Assembly: GCF_007641255.1 (NCBI RefSeq)
Contig: NZ_CP036259.1
Location: 3,036,001 to 3,100,000, forward strand
Source: Sporomusa termitida
GTDB lineage: Bacteria > Bacillota > Negativicutes > Sporomusales > Sporomusaceae
Direction: 5' to 3'
DNA length: 64,000 bases
The position numbers and the translations under genes are program-made. Under the pieces are notes generated by a model. The model made no database searches. It was not told where the DNA came from and saw only the letters and a list, made by a program, of their open reading frames with translations. Shown in pieces: positions 36,316-44,112 of the stretch. The first letter of the stretch is position 1. Each line of letters starts with the position of its first letter.

Positions 36316-36378
36316 CAGCTACGAGAACTTTCGGATGCAACCTGCCGCTGCAACCTGCCAACACCGGCTTATCGTACA

Positions 36379-36442
36379 GATTAACTGCACCGGTTGGTAG
36401 GGTAAACCAGCGCAGTTAATCCGCCCCCTTACCCTACCAACC
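36379..36442 (-). terminator. two interleaved inverted repeats after the uxaA-type genes
   Basis: GGTTGGTAGGGTAA (36392-36405) pairs with TTACCCTACCAACC (36429-36442). Interlocked with it, GATTAACTGC (36379-36388) pairs with GCAGTTAATC (36412-36421). The stems cannot both form as simple hairpins; they would make a pseudoknot or alternative folds. The first begins at the stop codon. No U-tract follows. Confidence 0.6.
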
Positions 36443-37605
36443 TACAAAGTCGGGCCAATCCGCTGAATGCCAAAATCGTTATGCCCAAGAATTTCGGCCT
36501 TAGTCAGTTTGCCGGAGGCTACCCTGATCATTTCCGCCAAAATGCGCTGGCCTACCTGCTGTATAGTCTCCTCGCCGTCAACTATGGTGCCGGCATTGAT
36601 ATCCATATTGTCTGTCAGCTTAGTATACATGGCCGTATTGGAGGCCACTTTTATTGTCGGGACAATGGCCGAACCGGTCGGGGTCCCGCGGCCGGTAGTA
36701 AAAATGCAGATATGACAGCCGCCGGCCGCCATGCCGGTTAATTGCTCAATATCATTACCGGGCGTATCCATATAAATAAGGCCCTTCTTGGTAATCTTCC
36801 GGGCATAACCGATAACATCCACCAGCGGCCTGGTACCGCCTTTATAAACACACCCCAGTGACTTTTCCTCGATCGAGGACAAACCGCCGGCAATATTACC
36901 CGGCGTGGGATTGCCGCCGCGCATATCAACGCCCATTGCGTTCGCGTTGTCTTCAAAGGCCTTGATGGTGGCGATGCACCGGTCAGACACCTCTTGGCTG
37001 ACAGCCCGGCCGGCAAGAATATGCTCGGCCCCGATGAGCTCCGGCGTTTCCGAAATAATGGACGTGCCGCCGGCATCGACCAGTAAATCGCTGGCCGCCC
37101 CCAGGGCCGGATTGGCGGCAAGGCCGGAACAGGCGTCGGAGCCGCCGCACTCGGTCCCCAGAATCAGTTCTGACACAGCAATTGGCTCACGCGCCAGGCT
37201 TGAAGCTTGTTCAACCATCCGGTGCGCCGCAATGGAGCCCGCCGCAATGGCTTTATAAGAGCCGCCCGCGTCCTGAATAATCACACAATGCACAGGCTTA
37301 TACGGGCATTGCCTTGTTATTTCCGCCGCCACCTCCTGCGCCCTTACCACCTCGCAGCCCAAACCGACGACAACCACTCCATACACATTGGAATTTGTAC
37401 CATGACCCACAAATACCCGTGCCGTCTGCGCAGCATCCGGCGCCAGTTGGGAACAGCCATGCTGATGCTCCACCCAGACACTGCCTTTTACAGCCTGGGA
37501 AATTCCTCTGGCTACCTGGTTTGCACATACCACGGTAGGTATAACCAATACATGATTACGAATGCCAGCCGCCCCGTCCGGCCGGCGATATCCCATAAAC
37601 TCCAT
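36442..37605 (-). CDS. UxaA family dehydratase, large (catalytic) subunit
   Basis: A 387-residue protein equal to the C-terminal catalytic part of altronate/galactarate dehydratases. It opens MGYRRPDGAAGIRNHVLVIP and has ILGTECGGSDACSG and FTTGRGTPTGSAIVPTIKV. These enzymes remove water (or sulfite in the SuyAB relatives) from a 2,3-substituted acid. The small SAF-domain partner is encoded 50 bases upstream as a separate chain, unlike E. coli UxaA. Altronate-, galactarate- and sulfolactate-type substrates are all possible. AGGAGG precedes the ATG. Confidence 0.9.
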   Translation of the reverse strand: MEFMGYRRPDGAAGIRNHVLVIPTVVCANQVARGISQAVKGSVWVEHQHGCSQLAPDAAQTARVFVGHGTNSNVYGVVVVGLGCEVVRAQEVAAEITRQCPYKPVHCVIIQDAGGSYKAIAAGSIAAHRMVEQASSLAREPIAVSELILGTECGGSDACSGLAANPALGAASDLLVDAGGTSIISETPELIGAEHILAGRAVSQEVSDRCIATIKAFEDNANAMGVDMRGGNPTPGNIAGGLSSIEEKSLGCVYKGGTRPLVDVIGYARKITKKGLIYMDTPGNDIEQLTGMAAGGCHICIFTTGRGTPTGSAIVPTIKVASNTAMYTKLTDNMDINAGTIVDGEETIQQVGQRILAEMIRVASGKLTKAEILGHNDFGIQRIGPTL

Positions 37606-37655
37606 ATCTATTCCTCCTGTGATGTTAAAAGGCCTGATTTGTCCTTAATGTCTGC

Positions 37656-37952
37656 TTAGACTTCCCAATCACCGCGGCCGCGGCAACCGCCCAGATTATG
37701 CACATGGGTGTGCTGCCCCGGCTGAATGTCTGTTGTTGCTTCACCAATCACTTCGCCATATTTAATAATTTTGTCGCCTGCTGCAATTTTCCGGATGGCC
37801 ACCTTATGGCCAAAAGGAATTTTTTCCGTAACATGAACAGCAACCGCAACGCCGTTAACCTGTACTTCTATATCTGTTGCCGGCAAAAGCTCCTGGGCTG
37901 CTGTCGCCACATTATCGCTGGCTTTCATCACAATTGCCTGAGACTTACTCAT
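37656..37952 (-). CDS. UxaA family dehydratase, small SAF-domain subunit
   Basis: A 98-residue SAF domain. It has the family pieces KIPFGHKVAIRKIAAGD and KYGEVIGEAT and ends VHNLGGCRGRGDWEV, the linker that precedes the catalytic domain in one-chain enzymes. It pairs with the large subunit 50 bases downstream. GAGGAGAAGG precedes the ATG. Confidence 0.9.
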   Translation of the reverse strand: MSKSQAIVMKASDNVATAAQELLPATDIEVQVNGVAVAVHVTEKIPFGHKVAIRKIAAGDKIIKYGEVIGEATTDIQPGQHTHVHNLGGCRGRGDWEV

Positions 37953-37991
37953 GTTCCCTTCTCCTCTTGTTTATTGCGGTATGCACTTACA

Positions 37992-39338
37992 CTACACGGC
38001 GTGCCGCGGGCCGCCGGTGGCTGGGTCAGCGGGCACGGCCGGCTTGGTATTGCTGCCAATCCCCATCGGAATGGAAATCAGGAACAATATGGCCCCCACG
38101 AAGGATGCCGCCCCTAATACATATAAGCCGGCGGCAGAACTGTGGAACGTTTGTTCCGCCCACACACGCAGGTTTGGCGCCACGAAACCGCCGAGATTGC
38201 CGATTGAGTTGATCAGGGCGATCGCGCTTGCAGCCGCCACCCCGCTTAAAAACCGGGTCGGCATAGTCCAGAATACCGGCTGACAGGAAAAATAGCCTGC
38301 TGAAGCAACACACAAGGCAGCTATGCCGATCAGCGGCGAGCCGGTGGCCGAGAAAACAACCCCCAAGCCGGCCAAAGTCATCAGGGCCGCCGCCAGAATA
38401 CCCCGTTTGCCTGATCTGTCAGAGTAACGCGGAATGGTAGCATTGGCCATTAAGGTAAAGACCCAGGGAATCGCGCTGACAAACCCCACCAACAGGCCGA
38501 CTTTTTTCCCTAATAAACCGGCCACCTGCGTGGGTAGATAGAAAGTAACGCCATACACGCTAATTTGAATCATGAAGTAGATGGCGCAAAGATACAAGAC
38601 CTTCGGATTGGCAAGCACCTTCCAGGCGCTGACATGGCCTGCCGGTTTCTGAGAATTTTCTGCTGCGAGTTCGGCAACAAGGCTTTGCTTCTCTGCTTCC
38701 GGAATAAAGGTCGCCTTTTCCGGCCGGTCAACAAGGTAGGACAGTGCCCAAATACCGACTGCCGTAGCCATAAGGCCTTCTACGGCAAACATCCACTGCC
38801 AGCCGGTAAAGCCAAGGAAGCCATCCATCTCCATAAGCAAGCCGGACAAGGGCGAGCCCACGATAAAGGACAGCGGTGCCCCAAAGTAAAACAGCCCCAT
38901 AACCGTACTGCGCCTGCTGGCAGTAAACCAGTAGGTTAAATAGTAGATAATCCCGGGAAAAAAGCCGGCTTCACAAATACCCAGCAATACGCGGAGTACC
39001 AGAAACTGCATTTCTGTTGTCACAAAAGCAAAGCCGGCGGCAACAATGCCCCAGGTAATCATAATCCTGGCCAGCCACATTCTGGCGCCGACATGATGCA
39101 TAATAATATTGCTCGGAACCTCGAACACCGCATAGCCGAGAAAAAATATCCCGGCGCCCAGCGCAAAGGCCGCGTCACTGATGCCGGTACTTACCTGAAA
39201 CTCTTGCTTGGCAAAGCCAATGTTGGCTCTGTCTAAAAATGCCAATATATACATAAGCAGGATAAAGGGTACTAGTTTTTTCTGGGCTTTGTCCATTGCC
39301 AAATTCGCGAGTTGCTGCCTTGTGGTTGAAGATTCCAT
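37992..39338 (-). CDS. MFS transporter, anion:cation symporter (ACS) family
   Basis: A 448-residue, 12-helix transporter. ILAFLDRANIGFAKQEF after helix 1 is the mark of the ACS family (galactonate, glucarate, phthalate and hexuronate carriers), and PSNIIMHHVGARMWLARIM follows. It imports an organic or sugar acid with protons. The dehydratase subunits begin 40 bases after it, so they probably share a transcript and a substrate. GGGAGGT precedes the ATG. Confidence 0.92.
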   Translation of the reverse strand: MESSTTRQQLANLAMDKAQKKLVPFILLMYILAFLDRANIGFAKQEFQVSTGISDAAFALGAGIFFLGYAVFEVPSNIIMHHVGARMWLARIMITWGIVAAGFAFVTTEMQFLVLRVLLGICEAGFFPGIIYYLTYWFTASRRSTVMGLFYFGAPLSFIVGSPLSGLLMEMDGFLGFTGWQWMFAVEGLMATAVGIWALSYLVDRPEKATFIPEAEKQSLVAELAAENSQKPAGHVSAWKVLANPKVLYLCAIYFMIQISVYGVTFYLPTQVAGLLGKKVGLLVGFVSAIPWVFTLMANATIPRYSDRSGKRGILAAALMTLAGLGVVFSATGSPLIGIAALCVASAGYFSCQPVFWTMPTRFLSGVAAASAIALINSIGNLGGFVAPNLRVWAEQTFHSSAAGLYVLGAASFVGAILFLISIPMGIGSNTKPAVPADPATGGPRHAV

Positions 39339-39357
39339 TTGTAAAATACCTCCCTGA

Positions 39358-39399
39358 CCAATAAAGTTTTAGATGTTTAGGGTTCCGGAGCTTTATTGG
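39358..39399 (-). repeat. inverted repeat in the leader of the MFS gene
   Basis: CCAATAAAG (39358-39366) and CTTTATTGG (39391-39399) flank 24 bases immediately upstream of the MFS ribosome site. It could be an operator or a leader hairpin. The 245-base gap has no copy of the TGAAC operator. Confidence 0.45.
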
Positions 39400-39583
39400 C
39401 CGCTACGGCTGCGACAACTGGAATATGTGGCGAGGAATGGTCATAACTACCAGCATATATTACTACCGCCTATGTACCAAACTACTGACCAACCGTTCGC
39501 CTTAAAATGATAATAACAATGCTTAAGCGGCATGACAACCACGGTGTGTCTGCTTCCCAACCAACTCCCTTCTGTGCTCACGA

Positions 39584-40513
39584 TTATTCAGTTTTATCTA
39601 AGCCTTCCTGTTGAATAAAGGTAAGTACCGCTTGCAAAGCAGCTGCTATTCCCGCTTTTACCACCTGCAGCTTCTCCTCCTCGCCGGCGGACAGAGGCTG
39701 CTTATACGGTCCCATCGCGAAACCGCGCATTTCCAGGGCTGCCTTGAAGCCAACCGGGAATGGCGCTGCAAACATGGCTCTGATAAGCGGCAGCATAGCC
39801 TGTTGCACACGGTTGGCTTTCACATAGTCGCCGGCCTGCCAGGCCTCCCAAATCCCTACCATGATTTCGGGGATAATCCCCGCGCTTGCCGTCATACAGC
39901 CACAGGCGCCGGCAGTCAGAGCCGGAGCCAGTATTTCTTCCCTGCCGACCAGGAAATTCATATCAGAACCGGTACCCCGGACTTTATCCATATAGTGCAT
40001 CAGGTCCACCATGCTGCCGCTCGAGTCTTTCATCCCCACGATATTGGCGCGCCGGCTTAGCCTTTGGACAACATCAGCCGAAATAGGTACGGCAAACAGC
40101 GGTATGTTGTATAAAATAACCGGCAGTTGGGTAGATCCGGCAACCAGTTCAAAATGCTTTTCCAGGCTTTCCTGGCTAATAGGATAATAATAGGGCGGGC
40201 AAACGACAACACCATCACAGCCTAACTCCTCGGCCTTGCGCGTTAGCTTGATCGAATTCTCGGCACAGGTCGAACTAACCCCGGGGGTTATGGCAAGCCT
40301 GCCCCTGGTCTGCTCAACAACTACCTCCATAAAACGATAACACTGCGCTAGCGACAGGTGGACAAATTCGCCGGCCGAACTGATCGGAAATACCCCGTGC
40401 AGCCCCTTGGCAATCATAAAATCTATCATTTGCCGCAGTACTGCTTCGTTAATGTCGCCGTCAGTTTTAAACGGCGTCAGCATGGCCGCATAAACCCCCG
40501 CTGGCTTAAACAT
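39584..40513 (-). CDS. dihydrodipicolinate synthase/N-acetylneuraminate lyase family aldolase
   Basis: A 309-residue class I aldolase barrel. The Schiff-base lysine is in NIVGMKDSSGS, the tyrosine in PVILYNIPLF, and the GVFPISSAGEF loop binds the oxoacid carboxylate (usually GTTGE in DapA, so this one is altered). The ATG at 40513 follows GGGAGG. The altered loop, the regulon operator upstream and the sugar-acid genes around it argue for a 2-keto-3-deoxy acid aldolase or dehydratase rather than lysine synthesis. Confidence 0.87.
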   Translation of the reverse strand: MFKPAGVYAAMLTPFKTDGDINEAVLRQMIDFMIAKGLHGVFPISSAGEFVHLSLAQCYRFMEVVVEQTRGRLAITPGVSSTCAENSIKLTRKAEELGCDGVVVCPPYYYPISQESLEKHFELVAGSTQLPVILYNIPLFAVPISADVVQRLSRRANIVGMKDSSGSMVDLMHYMDKVRGTGSDMNFLVGREEILAPALTAGACGCMTASAGIIPEIMVGIWEAWQAGDYVKANRVQQAMLPLIRAMFAAPFPVGFKAALEMRGFAMGPYKQPLSAGEEEKLQVVKAGIAAALQAVLTFIQQEGLDKTE

Positions 40514-40554
40514 ATAACAACCTCCCAAACTGGCCTTACATTATTTCTCATACA

Positions 40555-40579
40555 TGAATTAAGTTCAATATATAGAACA
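40555..40579 (-). promoter_or_regulatory. regulon operator, site 2 (dapA-like gene)
   Basis: The minus strand reads TGTTCT-ATATATT-GAAC-TTA-ATTCA, 41 bases before the ATG. It matches site 1 at all but a few positions. Confidence 0.75.
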
Positions 40580-40769
40580 ATATTTATGTACATTTCGATA
40601 AATCAGCTACAATTTGGGCGTAGCTTTATAAATCCGCAATGTACATATATGTGAACTTAGTTTTTATATGTGATTTAATTTAAATTTACCACTTTTAACG
40701 AAATCAGTCAATATATTTTCGCTATTTTCAGATATTTAATTTTGGAAATTCAAAAATATTAATTTATTT

Positions 40770-40807
40770 ATGGAGCTGCGCTGGAATACTTGCCAGCGCA
40801 GCTCCAT
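40770..40807 (-). terminator. strong hairpin after the glcD-like gene
   Basis: ATGGAGCTGCGCTGG (40770-40784) pairs exactly with CCAGCGCAGCTCCAT (40793-40807). It lies 110 bases after the stop on the minus strand; AT-rich but not T-run sequence follows. Confidence 0.6.
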
Positions 40808-40917
40808 AATGGTCCTGTTTGACTATGCAGGCCTAACTAGCAGCGAGGCAGCACTGCCAATCGCCGCCTTAAAGCCGCTGCCCGGCTTGATAGCATTGCT
40901 TTTAAGCATGCCTGCTA

Positions 40918-42321
40918 TCACTCCATCAGGAAGACTGTGCCCGGATTTAAAATAAGATTAGGGTCAACAGCCTTTTTGATAGCCTGCATCATCTTAAGCT
41001 GCACCGGGTCGGCGAATTTGTGCATCCATTTGGCTCGCTTGGAGCCGATGCCATGTTCGCCGGACATCTTGCCGCCGATACGGTAGGTAAAAGCCAAGAG
41101 TTCCTCCAGAATTTCATCAATTTTGGTGGGCCATGCTTCGGCCGGTATATCCCCCTGCAAAATATTCAAGTGAATATTGCCGTCACCGGCGTGGGCAACA
41201 GTCCGGCCGACAGCCGAATGTTTGGCGCAAATAGCGGCGATTTCTTTCATGGCGTGTGGCAGGTGCTTAACCGGAACCACCATATCCTCCGAACTATGAA
41301 TGTAGCTTTCTTCCCGGACGGCATCGCCAAAGGCCTTACGGGCCGCCCAGATTTTCTTGGAATCAGGCACCAGCGTGGCGATTGCGCCGTTGGCATTACA
41401 GATCTCATCAATTTGAACGGCTTTGTCATCCAGCGCATCTTCGTCGTTAGTTTCGATGGTAATGATGAGATAATTGCCGTCTTGCTGGTGGGGGAGGCTC
41501 TCCTTCAAATATCTGGCACATATCTTAACGGCGCCATTATCCATATACTCCAGGGAAGTGGGATCAACACCGGCTTTCAGGAGTTTAAACACCGTGTCGA
41601 TCGCCGCTTCCGCATCGGGAAATACGGCCAGCAAATCCATTTTGTATTGCGGCAGCGGTATTAATTTCAGCGTAGCTTTCGTAATGATCCCCAGCGTACC
41701 TTCCGAGCCGATTACTAGCTGTTCCAAAGAATAGCCGGAAGTGCTTTTATTGAGTAATCCCCCCAGCTCGGTTATTTCACCGGTGGGGGTTACGATTTCA
41801 ATAGCATAGACCTGCTGACGGGTAGTCCCATACTTAATCGCTTTATTCCCACCGGCATTTGTTGCAATATTCCCGCCGATAAAGCAGTTATCCCCGCTGG
41901 ACGGGTCGCCGGCGTAAAGCAGGCCGGCTTCTTTGGCTGCCGTTTGCACATCCTGGGTTTTAACCCCGGCTTCTACTACCATGTACATGTTTTCGGCATT
42001 AACCTCCAGGATTTTGTTCATTTTTTCCAGGCCCAGCACAATCCCGCCATATATAGGCGCAGCCCCGGCCGCCAGGCCGGTGCCGGCCCCGCGCGGCGTA
42101 ACCGGAATCAGCTCCCGGTTTGCCAGTTTTATAATTTCAGCAACTTGTTCGGCCGTTTCCGGAAACACAGCCGCCTCCGGCAAATGCTGATAACGGCTGT
42201 CCGTTACTTCATCCTGACTGTAAGTCACCAGCTTATCAGCGTCGGTTACGACATTTTTTTCCCCCACAATGGCTTGTAAGGAAACTAATACCGCTTCATT
42301 AATCTTGTTATACGCTTTCAT
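40918..42321 (-). CDS. FAD-linked 2-hydroxyacid oxidase, GlcD type
   Basis: A 467-residue flavoprotein of the VAO family. PVTPRGAGTGLAAGA and SSGDNCFIGGNIATNAGG bind FAD, and the C-terminal SGEHGIGSKRAKWM is the substrate-side signature of glycolate oxidase GlcD and D-lactate dehydrogenases. It oxidises a 2-hydroxy acid to a 2-oxoacid. I chose the ATG at 42321 (MKAYNKINEAV). No GlcE or iron-sulfur GlcF gene is adjacent, so the electron acceptor is unclear (an Etf-linked lactate dehydrogenase is one possibility). The regulon operator is 27 bases before the ATG. Confidence 0.9.
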   Translation of the reverse strand: MKAYNKINEAVLVSLQAIVGEKNVVTDADKLVTYSQDEVTDSRYQHLPEAAVFPETAEQVAEIIKLANRELIPVTPRGAGTGLAAGAAPIYGGIVLGLEKMNKILEVNAENMYMVVEAGVKTQDVQTAAKEAGLLYAGDPSSGDNCFIGGNIATNAGGNKAIKYGTTRQQVYAIEIVTPTGEITELGGLLNKSTSGYSLEQLVIGSEGTLGIITKATLKLIPLPQYKMDLLAVFPDAEAAIDTVFKLLKAGVDPTSLEYMDNGAVKICARYLKESLPHQQDGNYLIITIETNDEDALDDKAVQIDEICNANGAIATLVPDSKKIWAARKAFGDAVREESYIHSSEDMVVPVKHLPHAMKEIAAICAKHSAVGRTVAHAGDGNIHLNILQGDIPAEAWPTKIDEILEELLAFTYRIGGKMSGEHGIGSKRAKWMHKFADPVQLKMMQAIKKAVDPNLILNPGTVFLME

Positions 42322-42348
42322 AAAAGACCCCCATTTCGTTCTTTGCAA

Positions 42349-42373
42349 TGAACAGAGTTCGTCAATAAGAACA
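42349..42373 (-). promoter_or_regulatory. regulon operator, site 3 (glcD-like gene)
   Basis: The minus strand reads TGTTCT-TATTGAC-GAAC-TCT-GTTCA. Half-sites and spacing are the same as in sites 1 and 2, while the N7 and N3 parts differ, which helps to show what is conserved. Confidence 0.72.
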
Positions 42374-42433
42374 TTTATTTTGTGGTTTATTTATATATTT
42401 TGTTGCCAGAATCAAAACTCCTGCTTGTATTTT

Positions 42434-42760
42434 TCATATTTTTTTGTAATGAGCTGTATACCTAAAACAGCAGATAAAAAACACTCCCGCCGCCAGGTTT
42501 ACTTTCGCACCGGATTTCCCCCTGATGTTTATTTTCGCTTGTTTTCCTTTGTAGTATCTGTCAAAAATATGAGAAATATCAGCCGGATCGATACCCGGTC
42601 CGTTGTCTTTGATGGCAATCTCCGCTTTGCCCGGCCCCGCAGGCCGGGCAGACACTTCAATCCGGCCGCCTTTGCAGGCGGACTCCCGGCTGGCTACTTG
42701 CGGGGCCAAGCCCAGGCTAAAGGCCAGACACAGACTTGTTATTACCAGCAGATTTTTCAT
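42434..42760 (-). pseudogene. sensor histidine kinase remnant fused to a signal-peptide start
   Basis: A 108-codon frame with a good ribosome site (GAGGAG). It begins MKNLLVITSLCLAFSLGLAP, a signal-peptide-like stretch, and then changes to GGRIEVSARPAGPGKAEIAI and DNGPGIDPADISHIFDRYYK, the nucleotide-binding box of a histidine kinase ATPase domain. The rest of the kinase (dimerisation domain, N box, G2 box) is missing and the tail is meaningless. It looks like the joint of a deletion between two genes. If translated it would be exported and inactive. Confidence 0.72.
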
Positions 42761-42913
42761 GGTCCTAACTCCTCATCCGTTTCTGTCTCTTATACCCTAC
42801 CAAAATGCCGGTGCCTTGATCATATTATATTTATATTTGCTTGTTACACTGCTGGCGAAAGCTTCCTCCCCTCCTTTTTTTACCAGCAGGATTATGAGGG
42901 GCTTTTTCTATCT

Positions 42914-42963
42914 TTTACAAAAACATTTTATTATGTATAATATAATTGATTATTATTATCAAT
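42914..42963 (+). promoter_or_regulatory. promoter with Fur-box-like dyad
   Basis: TTTACA (42914-42919), 16 bases, TATAAT (42936-42941). Directly after the -10 box lies ATTGATTATTATTATCAAT (42945-42963), an A/T palindrome close to Fur/DtxR-type iron boxes. It precedes the AraC-ABC genes and suggests iron control. Confidence 0.6.
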
Positions 42964-42979
42964 AAGCGGAGATTTTTTT

Positions 42980-43945
42980 ATGAAACACCTGCAAAACAAT
43001 TTCTTATATTATGGCGATGTTGTAATAAATCAGCAGTCGAACCACTGTGTCGTTTACGCACTAAAAAATGCTGAAGCAGCGGGACGCATCACCAGTTATC
43101 AGGTTTTCCCGGGAATCAGACTGACCTACAACGATTTTCATACCGATAAATGCCCGGACCACATGATTCCGGACCAGGATGTAAAAGATATCCTGGAAAT
43201 CAATCATTGCCGGGAAGGCCGCTTTGAGTGCGAGTTTGTCAACGGTATGTACGCCTATTTGAGTGAAGGCGATCTTGCCGTCAATCCGATAGTGAATAAC
43301 CGGATCGCCCATGCCTCTTTCCCGCTGGAGCATTATCACGGCGTTTCCGTTTGGATCGAACTCGAAGTCGCGGCCCAAATGATTTCCACCGTACTAAAGG
43401 ATATTTCGATTGATTTATACGGGCTGCGCGATAAACTGTGTGCCGGCGAGCGTTGCTTTGTCATCCGGGCTAAAGAGTCCATACAGCATATCTTTTCGGA
43501 GCTCTATACTATTCCCGAGGCAATAAAATACGGCTATTTCAAACTAAAGGTGCTGGAATTGCTGCTTTTTCTCAGTGCCCTTGACACTGCGGAGCAGTGG
43601 GAAGAGCGTCCGTATTTTCCCAAAAGCCAGGTAAACAAGATCAAGGAAATCAAACAATTGTTAACACAGCATATCGAATATCATTTTACCCTGGAGGAAC
43701 TGTCCAAACGTTTCGCTATTTCTCTTACGGCCATGAATTCTTGTTTTAAAGCGGTTTACGGCATGTCCATTTATGCTTATATTCGAACCTACCGCATGCA
43801 GGCGGCAGCGGCCATGCTGCTGCAGACCCAGGACAGCGTCACCGTGATTGCCGGCAATGTCGGCTATGATAATGCCAGCAAATTTGCCGGCGCCTTTAAA
43901 TCGGTTATGCAGGCCTCTCCTTCCGTTTACCGCAAATCACGTTAA
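42980..43945 (+). CDS. AraC family regulator (PchR/YbtA-like)
   Basis: A 321-residue regulator with a long N-terminal sensing domain and a C-terminal AraC DNA-binding domain (FTLEELSKRFAISLTAMNSC, YDNASKFAGAFKSVMQASP). Layout and length resemble PchR and YbtA, which sense siderophores and switch on uptake genes. An iron-box-like dyad lies just upstream and two ABC half-transporters follow after 170 bases. Confidence 0.85.
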   Translation: MKHLQNNFLYYGDVVINQQSNHCVVYALKNAEAAGRITSYQVFPGIRLTYNDFHTDKCPDHMIPDQDVKDILEINHCREGRFECEFVNGMYAYLSEGDLAVNPIVNNRIAHASFPLEHYHGVSVWIELEVAAQMISTVLKDISIDLYGLRDKLCAGERCFVIRAKESIQHIFSELYTIPEAIKYGYFKLKVLELLLFLSALDTAEQWEERPYFPKSQVNKIKEIKQLLTQHIEYHFTLEELSKRFAISLTAMNSCFKAVYGMSIYAYIRTYRMQAAAAMLLQTQDSVTVIAGNVGYDNASKFAGAFKSVMQASPSVYRKSR

Positions 43946-44112
43946 CCAAATGGAGCTAAAACCGTTTATATGGAGTATTCGTTCCCCGGTGTTTTCTTTA
44001 CAATAGAAATCAGTTGCAGCGTTGCAGCCGGTTTCTATTTTTGTTGGCAGACAGTAAGCTTTTGCGCGTATTGCCGTATGTTTGCCGCTGCTTTCTATTA
44101 GGAGGGATAACC

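Larger units (their letters stand above)
40514..40917. other. control region and hairpin between dapA-like and glcD-like genes
   Basis: A 404-base non-coding stretch holding the operator at 40555-40579, a half-site TGTGAACTTAGTT at about 40650, an AT-rich core and, at 40770-40807, the hairpin listed separately. No gene is seen. Confidence 0.5.
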
